DNA of 64,000 nucleotides from Azorhizobium oxalatiphilum (GTDB lineage: Bacteria > Pseudomonadota > Alphaproteobacteria > Rhizobiales > Xanthobacteraceae): positions 1,641,743 to 1,705,742 of the forward strand of contig NZ_BMCT01000001.1 of NCBI RefSeq assembly GCF_014635325.1. The letters run 5' to 3'. The notes beneath the pieces are model-generated. The model saw only the letters and a list, made by a program, of their open reading frames with translations. It was not told the origin of the DNA and ran no database searches. The position numbers were made by a program, and so were the translations under genes. Within the stretch, counting starts at the first letter, position 1, and each line of letters starts with the position of its first letter. Shown here one piece after another: positions 20,604 through 29,300 of the stretch.

Positions 20604-21497
20604 TCAGGCGGGCTTCAGATGCACGCCGAGGCGGCCGGCCAGATCCTGCACATACTGCCATGCCGTACGGCCTGAGCGGGCGCCGCGCGTGGTCGCCCAT
20701 TCCAGCGCCTGCGGTCGCCACACGTCCTCTGTGACCGGGATGGCGTGGTGGGCCACATAGCCTTCCACCATGGCCAGATACTCATCCTGGCTGCACTTGT
20801 GGAAGCCGAGCCATAGGCCAAAACGGTCGGAGAGCGAAACCTTCTCCTCCACCGCCTCGCCGGGATTGATGGCGGTGGAGCGCTCATTCTCCATCATGTC
20901 GCGCGGCAGCAGGTGGCGGCGGTTGGAGGTGGCGTAGAAGATCACATTATCCGGGCGTCCCTCGATGCCACCTTCCAGCACCGCCTTCAGCGACTTGTAG
21001 GAGGTGTCGTCGGAATCGAACGAGAGATCGTCGCAGAAGACGATGAAGCGGTGATGTGAATTGCGCGCCTGCGCCATCAGGGCGGGCAGGGTCTCGATGT
21101 CCTCGCGGTGGATCTCCACCAGCTTCACGCGCGGCCCCCCGGCGGGGAGATGGAGATTGACATGCGCGTGGGCCGCCTTGACCAGCGAGCTCTTGCCCAT
21201 GCCGCGCGCACCCCACAGCAGCGCATTGTTGGCGGACAGGCCACGGGCGAAGCGCGTGGTGTTCTCGACCAATTGATCGCGCACCCGGTCGATGCCCTGC
21301 AGCAGGTCCATATCCACGCGGTTAACGCGCGGCACCGGCTCAAAGCGGGAGGGCTCGGTGGCCCAGACGAAGGCGTCCGCCGCCTCGAAATCCGCTGCGA
21401 CGGTGGCGGGCGGCGCGGCGCGCTCCAGCGCGTCGGCGATGCGCGCGAGCAGGCTGGTGAGGGCAGTCAGGTCGGTCGTGCTCGGTTCTTGCGGCAT
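20604..21497 (-). CDS. DUF815 family AAA ATP-binding protein
   Basis: About 297 aa from ATG 21497 (MPQEPSTTDL), with the frame open to 21530. This is a conserved AAA-like ATPase of alpha- and betaproteobacteria. Walker A is seen in LLWGARGMGKSSLVKA, Walker B in RFIVFCDDLSF, sensor-like VIFYATSNRRHL, and the typical SLSDRFGLWLGFHKCSQDEYL. The biological role of the family is not established. It is convergent with the AraC gene. Confidence 0.9.
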   Translation of the reverse strand: MPQEPSTTDLTALTSLLARIADALERAAPPATVAADFEAADAFVWATEPSRFEPVPRVNRVDMDLLQGIDRVRDQLVENTTRFARGLSANNALLWGARGMGKSSLVKAAHAHVNLHLPAGGPRVKLVEIHREDIETLPALMAQARNSHHRFIVFCDDLSFDSDDTSYKSLKAVLEGGIEGRPDNVIFYATSNRRHLLPRDMMENERSTAINPGEAVEEKVSLSDRFGLWLGFHKCSQDEYLAMVEGYVAHHAIPVTEDVWRPQALEWATTRGARSGRTAWQYVQDLAGRLGVHLKPA

Positions 21498-21762
21498 TTG
21501 CTTCTCCCTGAGGCGGGGGATACGGCGCATGGCGCGCTACGGCAAGCCGTTCTGGCGGCAGGTGGATTTCGCAAGGCATGCGCGGTGCGCAGGAGACGAT
21601 CGGATGCACATGGTAAATGTCGGGAGGTGCCATGGGGTTGTTGCACTGCGACAAGAATTTCGTAACCTGCGCGCGTGCAGATAGATCCGGGCTGGGTCGA
21701 GACCGGGTGGACCGCTGGGGTGGTCCACCACCGCTGATGAAGCGCATCAACGGAGCACCGAA

Positions 21763-22455
21763 ATGCGACCGAACTCTCCTGCCGCAAGGGCATCCGGTTT
21801 TGCCGCCGGTATTGCGGTTCTGGCGTTCGCCGCGGGCGCGGCACACGCCGAAGACGTGAAGACCACCGTGACGCGGGACGTGAACACAGACGGCTCGTCT
21901 GCGGTCTATGTCTCAAGCTCGCCCATGTGGCTTGAGGGGGCCTCCTTCGGCTTTGACCTGTCCATGGCGGCCAGTACGGTGGCGACCTTCCAGCCCACGC
22001 GTACGCTGCCGTGGGATGTCACCGACACATCCAATGCCGCAGCTTGGGCCAAGGTGAGCCTGCCGACGGATTCGCTCTGGATGCCCTGGCAGCAGACCAC
22101 GTTCGAGATGCGGGTGGATCCCTCCCAGAACGAGGGCAAGTTCGGCACCACCTTCTCGCGCGACATGCAGCTCAACCGCTACATGACGGCGAGCGTGAAC
22201 GACAGCTATGCGGTGATCCACACCACCGATACCGCAGGCGGCTGGGAGATCGGCAAGTCGGTGAGCCTGAAGCTGCTGGACACCGGCACCACCTTCTCCA
22301 TCGGTGCCACCAACAGCAGCACGGATCGCCTGTGGCTGCCCACCGCCACCGCCGAGCAGAAGCTGTTCGGCCCGCTCAACGTCACCACCTCGGTGGCGGA
22401 TACGGGTAGCGAAATCACCAAGAGCATCACCGCCGGATATAAATACAGCTGGTGA
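21763..22455 (+). CDS. Exported beta-rich protein, hypothetical
   Basis: 230 aa. Signal peptide: AARASGFAAGIAVLAFAAGAAHA, cleaved before EDVKT. The mature part is Ser/Thr/Trp-rich with alternating strands (FGFDLSMAASTVATF, KFGTTFSRDMQLNRYM) and ends AGYKYSW with a C-terminal aromatic, suggesting a periplasmic or outer-membrane beta protein. No family is recognised. It ends three bases from the convergent TauE gene. Confidence 0.75.
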   Translation: MRPNSPAARASGFAAGIAVLAFAAGAAHAEDVKTTVTRDVNTDGSSAVYVSSSPMWLEGASFGFDLSMAASTVATFQPTRTLPWDVTDTSNAAAWAKVSLPTDSLWMPWQQTTFEMRVDPSQNEGKFGTTFSRDMQLNRYMTASVNDSYAVIHTTDTAGGWEIGKSVSLKLLDTGTTFSIGATNSSTDRLWLPTATAEQKLFGPLNVTTSVADTGSEITKSITAGYKYSW

Positions 22456-22458
22456 TGC

Positions 22459-23295
22459 TCAGCCGCTGATGATCGCCACCAGGAAGCGCAGGGCGACCAG
22501 CAGCAGGAACAGCCCGAAGCCGATTTCCAGCGCCCGCCGCGGCAAGGCGTGCGCGAAGCGCGCGCCCAAGGGGGCTGCGAGCGCACTCACCGGGGCCATG
22601 CACAGAAAGCCCAGCACCGACACATAGCCCAGCGAGAGAGGCGGCAGGTCGCCGAGGTGCGGCCAGCCGGCCACCGCATAGCCGATGACGCCGGGCACCG
22701 GGATCAGCATGCCGAGGCTGGCGGAGGTCGCCACCGCCGCATGGATGGGAACGCCATAGAGGGTGAGCAGGATGGTGGCGAGCGCGCCGCCGGCCACTCC
22801 GATCATGGACGCCACCATGCCGATGATGAAGCCGGAAACACGCATCATCGCCTTCCCCGGCAAGCCCTCGCCGATGCGCCACTGCGTCTTTCCGGCAAGG
22901 CTCTTGGCGGCGAGGAGGAAGGCCACCGCGATGAACACGCCCTGCAACACCTCGCCCGGAACCACGCCGGCCAGCGCGCTGCCAGCAATTACGCCCAGCA
23001 CCGCCGGCACGGCCCACACTTTCAGCAAGCCGGGGATCACCAGCCCACGTGCCTTGTGGGCCTGATAGGAGCGCCAGGAGGTGGGGATGATGATGGCCAA
23101 CGAGGTGCCGATGCATAGTTGCATGCGCACGTCGTCCGCTACGCCGAGGACGCGGAACACCTCATAGAGCACCGGCACGATAACCCCACCGCCGCCAACA
23201 CCGAGCAGGCCGGCGAGGATGCCGGTGGCGATGCCGCCGACAATCAGTGCCAGGACGAGGGGGGCGATTTCAGACCAGGGGATGGAAGCGAGCAT
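22459..23295 (-). CDS. TauE/SafE family membrane permease
   Basis: About 278 aa from ATG 23295 (MLASIPWSEIAP); the frame is open to 23373 but that part is not hydrophobic. Eight hydrophobic helices in two similar halves, each with the family motif: ILAGLLGVGGGGVIVPVL in the first and GMVASMIGVAGGALATILL in the second. The family exports sulfite, sulfoacetate or other organic anions; the substrate is not readable here. Confidence 0.9.
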   Translation of the reverse strand: MLASIPWSEIAPLVLALIVGGIATGILAGLLGVGGGGVIVPVLYEVFRVLGVADDVRMQLCIGTSLAIIIPTSWRSYQAHKARGLVIPGLLKVWAVPAVLGVIAGSALAGVVPGEVLQGVFIAVAFLLAAKSLAGKTQWRIGEGLPGKAMMRVSGFIIGMVASMIGVAGGALATILLTLYGVPIHAAVATSASLGMLIPVPGVIGYAVAGWPHLGDLPPLSLGYVSVLGFLCMAPVSALAAPLGARFAHALPRRALEIGFGLFLLLVALRFLVAIISG

Positions 23296-23415
23296 GACGA
23301 CTCGGAAAAGGCGGGTGCGGAAGCTGCCATGTGTCGTCTTACGGAACGGCTTGTCCAGACGAATGGCACGCAACGCAGGACGGCGCCGGGCACAGACCCG
23401 GCGCCGTCTCGTCGG

Positions 23416-25587
23416 TCACAGGTGAGCGCGCAGGCTCACAAGGAAGGTGCGGCCCTGCCCGGTATCCCCGGAGAAGCCCGTGGGGGCGATGGACAGGGCG
23501 GGCGTGTAGGCCTCATTGAGCAGGTTGGTGGCGTCGACGCGCAGGGTCAGCACGTCGGTGAGCGCGTAGCTGCCGAACAGGTCCACGATGCTGTAGCTGT
23601 CGGACGGCGTTGAGCTGATGACGCCGGTGAAGTTCGAGCCGTAGGCGATCGCCTGACCTTCCGAGATGTAGGAATAGCGGGCGCCGAGCACCAGCTTCTC
23701 GTCGAAGAGCCGCACGCCGCCGGAGAAGGTGAAGATGTCGTCCGGCAGATACTGGTTGGCACCGAAGCCCTGAGTCTGGGCCGGCAGATCGTTGTCATTG
23801 TGGGTGTAGCTCATGTCGGCGAACACCTTGCCGGCGTCATAGCTTGCCTGCATCTCCACGCCGCTGACATTCGAGGTGCCGGCCACGTTGCAGAAGTAGT
23901 ATTGCGTGCTGCGGCAGGTGACGATGTAGTTCTCGATGTCGTTGGTGAAATAATCCACCTTCAGGCGCACCTTGTCGCCGGCGACGATCACGCTGTCCTT
24001 GCGGATGTTCAGGCCAAATTCCCAACCCTTGGAGACTTCCGGCTCCAGATAGGGATTGGCGGAATAGGACACGCTGCTGCCCGGATGCTCACCACCCACC
24101 ATAGTCTCTGAGGCGGTCGGCGCGCGCATGGTCTCGGCATAGGTCACATAAGGCTGCAGCCAGTCGAGCGGATTGACAGCCAGCGTGATCTTGGGATCGA
24201 AGCGACCTTCGTTCCGGTCCACGGTCCAGTAGCCGATGGGGACCGCGCCGCCGCTCGTATTCTCATAGCCGGAGCCGTTGAGTGTGAAGAAGTCGTAGCG
24301 CAGGCCGGCGATGAGATCGACCATGCCGTAAGTGAAGGTGGTCTCGGAGAAGACGCCGCCGATAGAGCTGGTGCCCGACGGATTCACGCCGCCGTAAGAG
24401 GAGGGCGTTACCGTGTTGTAGGCGTCCACGTCGTCATGGAAATATTCGAGCCCGTAGGTGGACTTCACCGCCACCTGCCCCAGCAGCAGCTTGGAGGTGT
24501 TGGACGTGTCAAAGCCCCAGCCCTTGTCCTCGATAACGCGCCCGCGATAGGACGAGATGGTCGAAGATGAGGTGCCATACTTCATCTTGGTGGCATTGTA
24601 ATAGGCGTTCAGCTTGAAATCGACGAGGTCGTTGCCGGGATCATAGCTGTAATTGGCGGTCAGCGTGTCGTTGATGACATTCTGGGCGGCCGAGTTGGCA
24701 TAGAAGAAGTTATTGTAGAAGACGCCGCCGAGCTTCAGACGTGACGTGTCCGTGAGCTTGATGTCGGTCTTCACGAGCCCGGAGGTCAGCTCCTGGCTGG
24801 TGTAGGGGACGGTGACATCGTCGCCATTCTTGTAATTGCCGCTGTCGCGTGTGGCGATGGCGGCACCGAGGGCGAAGCGGTCGTTCACGCGCGCCGCGCC
24901 CGCGAACATTTCCTGCCAGCCAACACCGTTGCTGCCCCAGCGGATGTTGGCCATGGCGCCGTAGGACTTGCCGGGCTTGATGATGTCGTCGATGCCCAGC
25001 GTGCGCATGTTCACCGCGCCCGCCAGCGCGCCCGCGCCGCCGGCCGTGCTCACCGCGCCGCGGGCGACGTCCACGCCGGCGAGCAGTTGATCATCCACAT
25101 AGGTGAAGCCGCCGGCCTCATGGCCGACGAAGCGGAAGTTCTGCCGCACGCCGTCGATCATCATGTTGACGCGGTCCATGCCCTGGAAGCCGCGGATGTT
25201 GACGGCGACGCCCGGGTTGGAGGTGCTCTGCTCGGTGAAGGTGCCGGGCACGCTGCGCAGCACGCTGTCGAGGCGAGTGGAATCGCTGGGGCTGTTCAGA
25301 AGATCAACGCTGCTGACGGCGGCAGGCGTCTGATAGGGATCGCCGACGAGGACGTTGCCGCCCTCACTGACCGTGACGGTGGGAAGGACCACGGGAGCAT
25401 TCGCAGTCGCCGTGCCGGCGCTGGTGGATGCGGTGGTCTGGCCGGATGCGGCCCGCGTGTTGGTGGTCTGCTGCGCCAGCGCCGGTCCGGCGACGAGTAG
25501 GGGCAATAGTGAGATGCCGATCATCAATGAGCCGTTGATCATCGGAAGAGCGCGGCAAGCGGATGCCGTTTGTGAAGTGCGGGCCAT
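23416..25587 (-). CDS. TonB-dependent receptor, heme/hemoglobin type
   Basis: About 723 aa from ATG 25587 (MARTSQTASACRALP). Signal peptide ending AGPALAQQ, a low-complexity Thr/Ala linker, then the plug (SDSTRLDSVLRSVPGTFTEQ, VNIRGFQGMDRVNMMIDGVRQNF) and a barrel ending FLVSLRAHL. The plug wording fits the HmuR/BhuR heme-hemoglobin receptor class. The usual FRAP/NPNL motif is not obvious; PYLEPEVSKGWEFG is near its place, so the substrate stays tentative. No heme transporter genes are beside it. Confidence 0.88.
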   Translation of the reverse strand: MARTSQTASACRALPMINGSLMIGISLLPLLVAGPALAQQTTNTRAASGQTTASTSAGTATANAPVVLPTVTVSEGGNVLVGDPYQTPAAVSSVDLLNSPSDSTRLDSVLRSVPGTFTEQSTSNPGVAVNIRGFQGMDRVNMMIDGVRQNFRFVGHEAGGFTYVDDQLLAGVDVARGAVSTAGGAGALAGAVNMRTLGIDDIIKPGKSYGAMANIRWGSNGVGWQEMFAGAARVNDRFALGAAIATRDSGNYKNGDDVTVPYTSQELTSGLVKTDIKLTDTSRLKLGGVFYNNFFYANSAAQNVINDTLTANYSYDPGNDLVDFKLNAYYNATKMKYGTSSSTISSYRGRVIEDKGWGFDTSNTSKLLLGQVAVKSTYGLEYFHDDVDAYNTVTPSSYGGVNPSGTSSIGGVFSETTFTYGMVDLIAGLRYDFFTLNGSGYENTSGGAVPIGYWTVDRNEGRFDPKITLAVNPLDWLQPYVTYAETMRAPTASETMVGGEHPGSSVSYSANPYLEPEVSKGWEFGLNIRKDSVIVAGDKVRLKVDYFTNDIENYIVTCRSTQYYFCNVAGTSNVSGVEMQASYDAGKVFADMSYTHNDNDLPAQTQGFGANQYLPDDIFTFSGGVRLFDEKLVLGARYSYISEGQAIAYGSNFTGVISSTPSDSYSIVDLFGSYALTDVLTLRVDATNLLNEAYTPALSIAPTGFSGDTGQGRTFLVSLRAHL

Positions 25588-25988
25588 GTCAGTTCCCGAA
25601 AGCAGAAGAGGACAGTCACCGGCCATGCAGCCAGTGTTGTATTGGAGGTGACGATTCCGCCACCCGAAATCAGTCTCTCTTCTGATAGATATTGGCAGAT
25701 TGCAGTGTCAAACGGTCGTAAATAAGAAGTAATCCAATGCGCGTGAGCGGAAATATGAGATTTAAATAAATTAAAAAATACGAATCGTGTGATGTGAGTG
25801 CGTTTCGCTTGCTTCCCCGGCGGCATGTTTTTCTGAATGTTGCTGGGGTGGAGGTGGTTTGATCGAGCGCATGCGATGATGTTTCGAATGTGTGTGGCCG
25901 ACAGGACACGGCGCATGCATGCGCCGGTTGCAGGAAGGCCTCCCTGCATGCGCCGCAAAAAATGAGAAGAATCGGAGTGCGGGCGGAC
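25588..25988. other. Receptor-dusA intergenic region with palindromes
   Basis: AT-rich upstream of the receptor (25680-25800). Nearer dusA lies a perfect 16-bp palindrome, GGCGCATGCATGCGCC (25910-25925), then an imperfect hairpin TGCAGGAAGGCCTCCCTGCA (25929-25948) and a second GCATGCGCCG. On the minus strand these lie just after dusA and may end its transcript. No consensus Fur or Irr box was recognised. Confidence 0.45.
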
Positions 25989-27041
25989 TCAGCCGTCGGT
26001 GCCGGTGCGCGCATCCTCTGCGGAGGACTGCGGCCGGCGGATGGCCGCGACAGCCTTGCGCAGCACTTCGAGGCCCGCACCCGGCACCAGCGCTTCGGTG
26101 GCAAGCGTGCGGCGATAGGTGCGCGCGCCCGGCCGCCCGCCGAACAGGCCAAGCATGTGGCGGGTAATGTCGTGCAGCCGACCGCCCGCCTGCAGATGCG
26201 CGGCGACATAAGGCTCGAAAGCTTCCACCGCAGCAAAGGCATCCGCATGGGGTGCAGCGTCGCCATGTACACGCGCGTCCACCTCCAGCAGGAGGTCCGG
26301 ATCCTGATAGGCGGCGCGACCCAGCATCACGCCATCGAGCGGGCCGCTCTCGCGCAGGGCGTCGTCCAGCGTGGCGAGGCCGCCGTTCAGCTCGATGGGG
26401 ACGTGGCTCAGGCGGGCCTTCAGTCGCCGCACGCGGTCATAGTCCAGCGGCGGTATCTCGCGATTTTCCTTGGGTGAGAGACCCTTCAGCCATGCCTTGC
26501 GGGCGTGGACGATGAGCCGGTCGCAGCCTTCCGACAGAACCTGATCGGCGAGGGCGTCGAGAGCTTCCTCGATGTCCTGCTCGTCCACACCGATACGGCA
26601 CTTCACCGTGATCGGGATGGCAACCGCAGTCTTCATGGCGGCGACGCAAACCGCCACGAGCGCAGGATCGCGCATGAGGCAGGCACCGAAATTGCCGCCC
26701 TTCACCCGGTCGGAGGGGCAGCCCACGTTGAGATTGATCTCGTCATAGCCGAAATCGACGCAGATGCGGGCGGCCTCCGCCAGCAGCTTCGGATCGCTGC
26801 CCCCGAGCTGGACGATGACAGGATGTTCCGGCTCGGAGAAACCGAGCAGTCGCTGACGGTCGCCATGGATGATGGCAGGCGCCGTGACCATCTCCGTATA
26901 AAGCCAGGCCCGGCGCGACAATGTGCGATGGAAGGCGCGGCAGTGCCGATCTGTCCATTCCATCATGGGGGCGACGGAGAAGCGGAAAGTGCCTGAAATG
27001 CTTGCGCTGGTGGTGTTTCGGCTCACGATAGGGTTGGTCAA
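25989..27041 (-). CDS. dusA: tRNA-dihydrouridine synthase A
   Basis: FMN enzyme that reduces uridines in the tRNA D-loop (positions 20/20a). Signature motifs: RFSVAPMMEWTDRHCR, VIVQLGGSDP, EINLNVGCPS and GGNFGACLMRDP with the catalytic Cys at about 121, KCRIG, and LIVHARKAWLKGLSPKENREIPPLDY. The body is full length. The first ~19 residues (MTNPIVSRNTTSASISGTF) are unlike a normal short DusA N-terminus and come from sequence next to the prophage integrase, consistent with insertion at the 5' end that rebuilt the start. Still apparently functional. Confidence 0.95.
   Translation of the reverse strand: MTNPIVSRNTTSASISGTFRFSVAPMMEWTDRHCRAFHRTLSRRAWLYTEMVTAPAIIHGDRQRLLGFSEPEHPVIVQLGGSDPKLLAEAARICVDFGYDEINLNVGCPSDRVKGGNFGACLMRDPALVAVCVAAMKTAVAIPITVKCRIGVDEQDIEEALDALADQVLSEGCDRLIVHARKAWLKGLSPKENREIPPLDYDRVRRLKARLSHVPIELNGGLATLDDALRESGPLDGVMLGRAAYQDPDLLLEVDARVHGDAAPHADAFAAVEAFEPYVAAHLQAGGRLHDITRHMLGLFGGRPGARTYRRTLATEALVPGAGLEVLRKAVAAIRRPQSSAEDARTGTDG
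26937..26984. other. Probable prophage attachment region (attL) in dusA 5' end
   Basis: Codons for RFSVAPMMEWTDRHCR, the most conserved 5' part of dusA and the known target zone of dusA-integrating elements. The integrase gene lies 165 bases away. The exact core cannot be fixed because the right end of the prophage is outside the window. Confidence 0.6.
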
Positions 27042-27042
27042 G

Positions 27043-27133
27043 GCTGTACTTTTTCCTGCGGTTTTCCGCCATTTCAGCCTGTTTCATTGCTCCGAGTACA
27101 GCAATGCTGTACTCGTGAAGCCATGCTGTACAG
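27043..27133. promoter_or_regulatory. Integrase upstream repeats: palindrome plus half sites
   Basis: A perfect 21-bp inverted repeat (arm GAGTACAGC, spacer AAT) at 27094-27114, with further GCTGTAC units at 27043-27049 and 27125-27131. They sit between dusA and the integrase start. They could be arm-type integrase or excisionase sites, or an operator of int. Confidence 0.65.
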
Positions 27134-27148
27134 GCGAGGCGGTGGATC

Positions 27149-28243
27149 GTGGGCACTATCATAACACGCAACCGGAAGGATGGCTCGACGGGCTATCACG
27201 CCCAGATCGTGATCAAGCGGGATGGTCGGGTGCAGCACCGCGAGACCCGCACGTTTGATCGGCGACAGGCTGCCGCGGCGTGGCTTGAGGGGCGCGAGAA
27301 GGATCTCGCCAAGCCAGGTGCTTTGGAAAGGCTAAAGGACGCCGATCCGCCGCTCTCCAAGGCGATTCTCCGCTACACGCAGGAGTCCTTGAAGGAGATT
27401 GGCACGACCAAAGCGCAGGTGCTGCGCGCCATCCTGGAATTCCCGATTGCAGACATGGCCTGCTCGAGGATCACCAGCGTCGAGCTCGTCGAGTTCGCCA
27501 AAGCCAAGATCGCAACGGGTGTGGTCCCTTTGACGGTGGCGAATTACATGTCCCACCTGAGCGCGGTGTTTCGTGTTGCCTCCGCTGCGTGGGGCTTCAA
27601 GCTCGACATGGCCGAAATGGAGAAGGCGCGGGTTGTCACCGCCCGGCTGGGCTACACCGGCAAGGGAATGTCACGTGATCGCCGGCCGTCGCTCGACGAA
27701 CTGGACAAGTTGCTCACTCACTTTTCCGAGGTGGAGAGGCGGCGTCCCCGCGCTGTGCCGATGACGAAGGTGGTTGTGTTTGCGTTGTTCTCGGCACGGC
27801 GACAGGATGAGATCGTTCGCATTGCGTGGGAGGATTTGCAGGAGGATGGCTCACGTGTGCTGGTGCGGGACATGAAAAATCCCGGGCAAAAAATCGGCAA
27901 CGATGTCTGGTGCGATCTGCCGGCTGAAGCGCTTGCGGTGATCCGTTCAATGCCGCGGCGAAAGAGTGGCCCGATCTTTCCCTACTCGAGGCTTGCCATT
28001 TCGGCCAACTTCACACGGGCCTGCGCATTCCTTGGCATCGAGGATCTGCACTTCCATGATCTACGGCACGAGGGGGTGTCGCGCCTGTTCGAGATGGGCA
28101 ACAACATCCCACACGTCGCGGCCGTTTCCGGTCATCGCTCCTGGTCCAGTCTGAAGCGATATACCCACCTCCAGAAGACCGGCGATAAATACGAAAATTG
28201 GGTGTGGACGTCTCGTTTAACTCGCCCGAGTTCTGGCTTATGA
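27149..28243 (+). CDS. Tyrosine recombinase (phage integrase)
   Basis: 364 aa from GTG 27149. An N-terminal arm-binding region (GTIITRNRKDGSTGYHAQIVIKRDGR), a SAM-like core-binding domain (about 65-170) and a catalytic domain carrying Arg217 (SARRQDEI), His303 and Arg306 (HDLRH), His329 (SGHRS) and the nucleophile Tyr338 (KRYTH). It catalyses integration and excision of this prophage; its place next to the dusA 5' end fits the dusA-targeting integrases. Its 3' end overlaps the convergent small gene by six bases. Confidence 0.95.
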   Translation: MGTIITRNRKDGSTGYHAQIVIKRDGRVQHRETRTFDRRQAAAAWLEGREKDLAKPGALERLKDADPPLSKAILRYTQESLKEIGTTKAQVLRAILEFPIADMACSRITSVELVEFAKAKIATGVVPLTVANYMSHLSAVFRVASAAWGFKLDMAEMEKARVVTARLGYTGKGMSRDRRPSLDELDKLLTHFSEVERRRPRAVPMTKVVVFALFSARRQDEIVRIAWEDLQEDGSRVLVRDMKNPGQKIGNDVWCDLPAEALAVIRSMPRRKSGPIFPYSRLAISANFTRACAFLGIEDLHFHDLRHEGVSRLFEMGNNIPHVAAVSGHRSWSSLKRYTHLQKTGDKYENWVWTSRLTRPSSGL

Positions 28244-28522
28244 CCCATTAGCTTTTCTGACACGGTCGAAAAACTCGGCGCATTTAAATACCACCGAATG
28301 AGTGATGTAAGACCCATGATTTTGCTGGGCAGTTTTGAGCTTATCGTTCTCGCGCGCTTCGATATATTTGCACGAGGTCTGCCACCAATTGAACGTATCC
28401 ATTTTGGGCTCGCTCTTCATCATCAGGTTGAGGAGCTCGCGATATTGAGTCTCAGTGATGCCCTGGCTGAATGCGGGTGTGACGCTGAGTACGAAAAATA
28501 AACAGAACGCGAACTTCGTCAT
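28238..28522 (-). CDS. Small exported protein, hypothetical
   Basis: 94 aa with a signal peptide (MTKFAFCLFFVLSVTPAFSQ) and a short mature domain with two Cys (TSCKYIE, VFKCAEFF) that could form a disulfide. Base composition is more AT-rich than the operon upstream, which suggests a separately acquired moron. Function unknown. Converges on the integrase. Confidence 0.65.
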   Translation of the reverse strand: MTKFAFCLFFVLSVTPAFSQGITETQYRELLNLMMKSEPKMDTFNWWQTSCKYIEARENDKLKTAQQNHGSYITHSVVFKCAEFFDRVRKANGS

Positions 28523-28578
28523 GGGGCTGAGAACCTCATTGGCAATCTACCCATGATAAGTTGCCCGAGACACCGGCG

Positions 28579-28839
28579 CTAGCGGTTCAGAGCGGCGCAT
28601 TCTTTCCGGGCATCCGAGACTCTCGCATCCAGATATGAGGCAAGGTCGGACAGATGAATGCCCTTCGCGCATTTCTGGCTGGCTTCGATACGCACCACAG
28701 GAATCACGATCTCCCGCAACATCACCTTGCGGAGGAACTTCTCGGGCGTGAGATGGGAGAAATAGTCCCGGCACACGTCCTCGAGAGGGATGATGGCCTT
28801 GCCCTCATACTGGGCCATCAGCAGGAAGTTCGTGTTCAT
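28579..28839 (-). CDS. PrtN-like pyocin activator family protein
   Basis: 86 aa from ATG 28839, which overlaps the stop of the nuclease gene (ATGA). MNTNFLLMAQYEGKAIIPLEDVCRDYFSHLTPEKFLRKV and the ending DLASYLDARV match the PrtN family, small DNA-binding activators first known from Pseudomonas pyocin genes. It is the last gene of the leftward early operon; it might activate later phage genes, which is an inference. Confidence 0.82.
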   Translation of the reverse strand: MNTNFLLMAQYEGKAIIPLEDVCRDYFSHLTPEKFLRKVMLREIVIPVVRIEASQKCAKGIHLSDLASYLDARVSDARKECAALNR

Positions 28840-29300
28840 CGCTTTTCCCCCCGCACGCACCAGGTCGCCGGCGGCATCGACCGGCCCCATTTGAAATCGT
28901 AGGGGCGGGCAAGGCCCTCACGGATGAGGATGGCGCCCGCATCCCGGCCGGCGATGGTCAGCACGCCGCAGAAGCGGCCGTAGTTGCAGGCCATGGTGCC
29001 TTCCGCCGCGCCGGGCCGGCAAGAGCAGGGAACCCGCTTCAGGTCGGCGCCGCCGGCGGCGATGAGCTGCCGCAGCCGCGCCGTCGCCTGGGCTGCCAGC
29101 GCGCGCTCGGCCGGGCAGCGGGCGCGGTCGCCGCGCTCGGGCGTGTCGAAGCCCACCAGCCGATAATGCGCGCCCTGCCACGCGACGGTGTCGCCGTCGA
29201 TCACCCGCACGGTGGCGGGCGACACGTGCTCGGCGGCGGCTGATACCGCGCTCAAGAGCAGGAGGGTGGCGGAAAGTAGCCTTCCGACGATGTCAGTCAT
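28836..29300 (-). CDS. Secreted thermonuclease-like (SNase fold) protein
   Basis: 154 aa with a signal peptide (LLSATLLLLSAVSAAAEH). The core ATVRVIDGDTVAWQGAHYRLVGFDTPE and ALAAQATARLRQLIAAGG carries the staphylococcal-nuclease Asp and Arg/Glu motifs (VIDGDT, GFDTPE). Four Cys in the middle suggest disulfides. A periplasmic phage nuclease could degrade DNA outside the cytoplasm; the purpose here is unknown. Tightly overlapped on both sides. Confidence 0.85.
   Translation of the reverse strand: MTDIVGRLLSATLLLLSAVSAAAEHVSPATVRVIDGDTVAWQGAHYRLVGFDTPERGDRARCPAERALAAQATARLRQLIAAGGADLKRVPCSCRPGAAEGTMACNYGRFCGVLTIAGRDAGAILIREGLARPYDFKWGRSMPPATWCVRGEKR

Noticed and set aside
21600-21650. A minus-strand MAPPDIYHVHP peptide resembling the IYHVH start of the PilZ protein at 4039
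   Set aside because: The match is about five residues, no PilZ domain follows, and it lies upstream of DUF815 in another frame. Chance is likely.
23416-25587. Receptor as part of a local heme uptake operon
   Set aside because: No hmuSTUV-type genes lie beside it; only TauE and dusA adjoin, so an operon cannot be supported.
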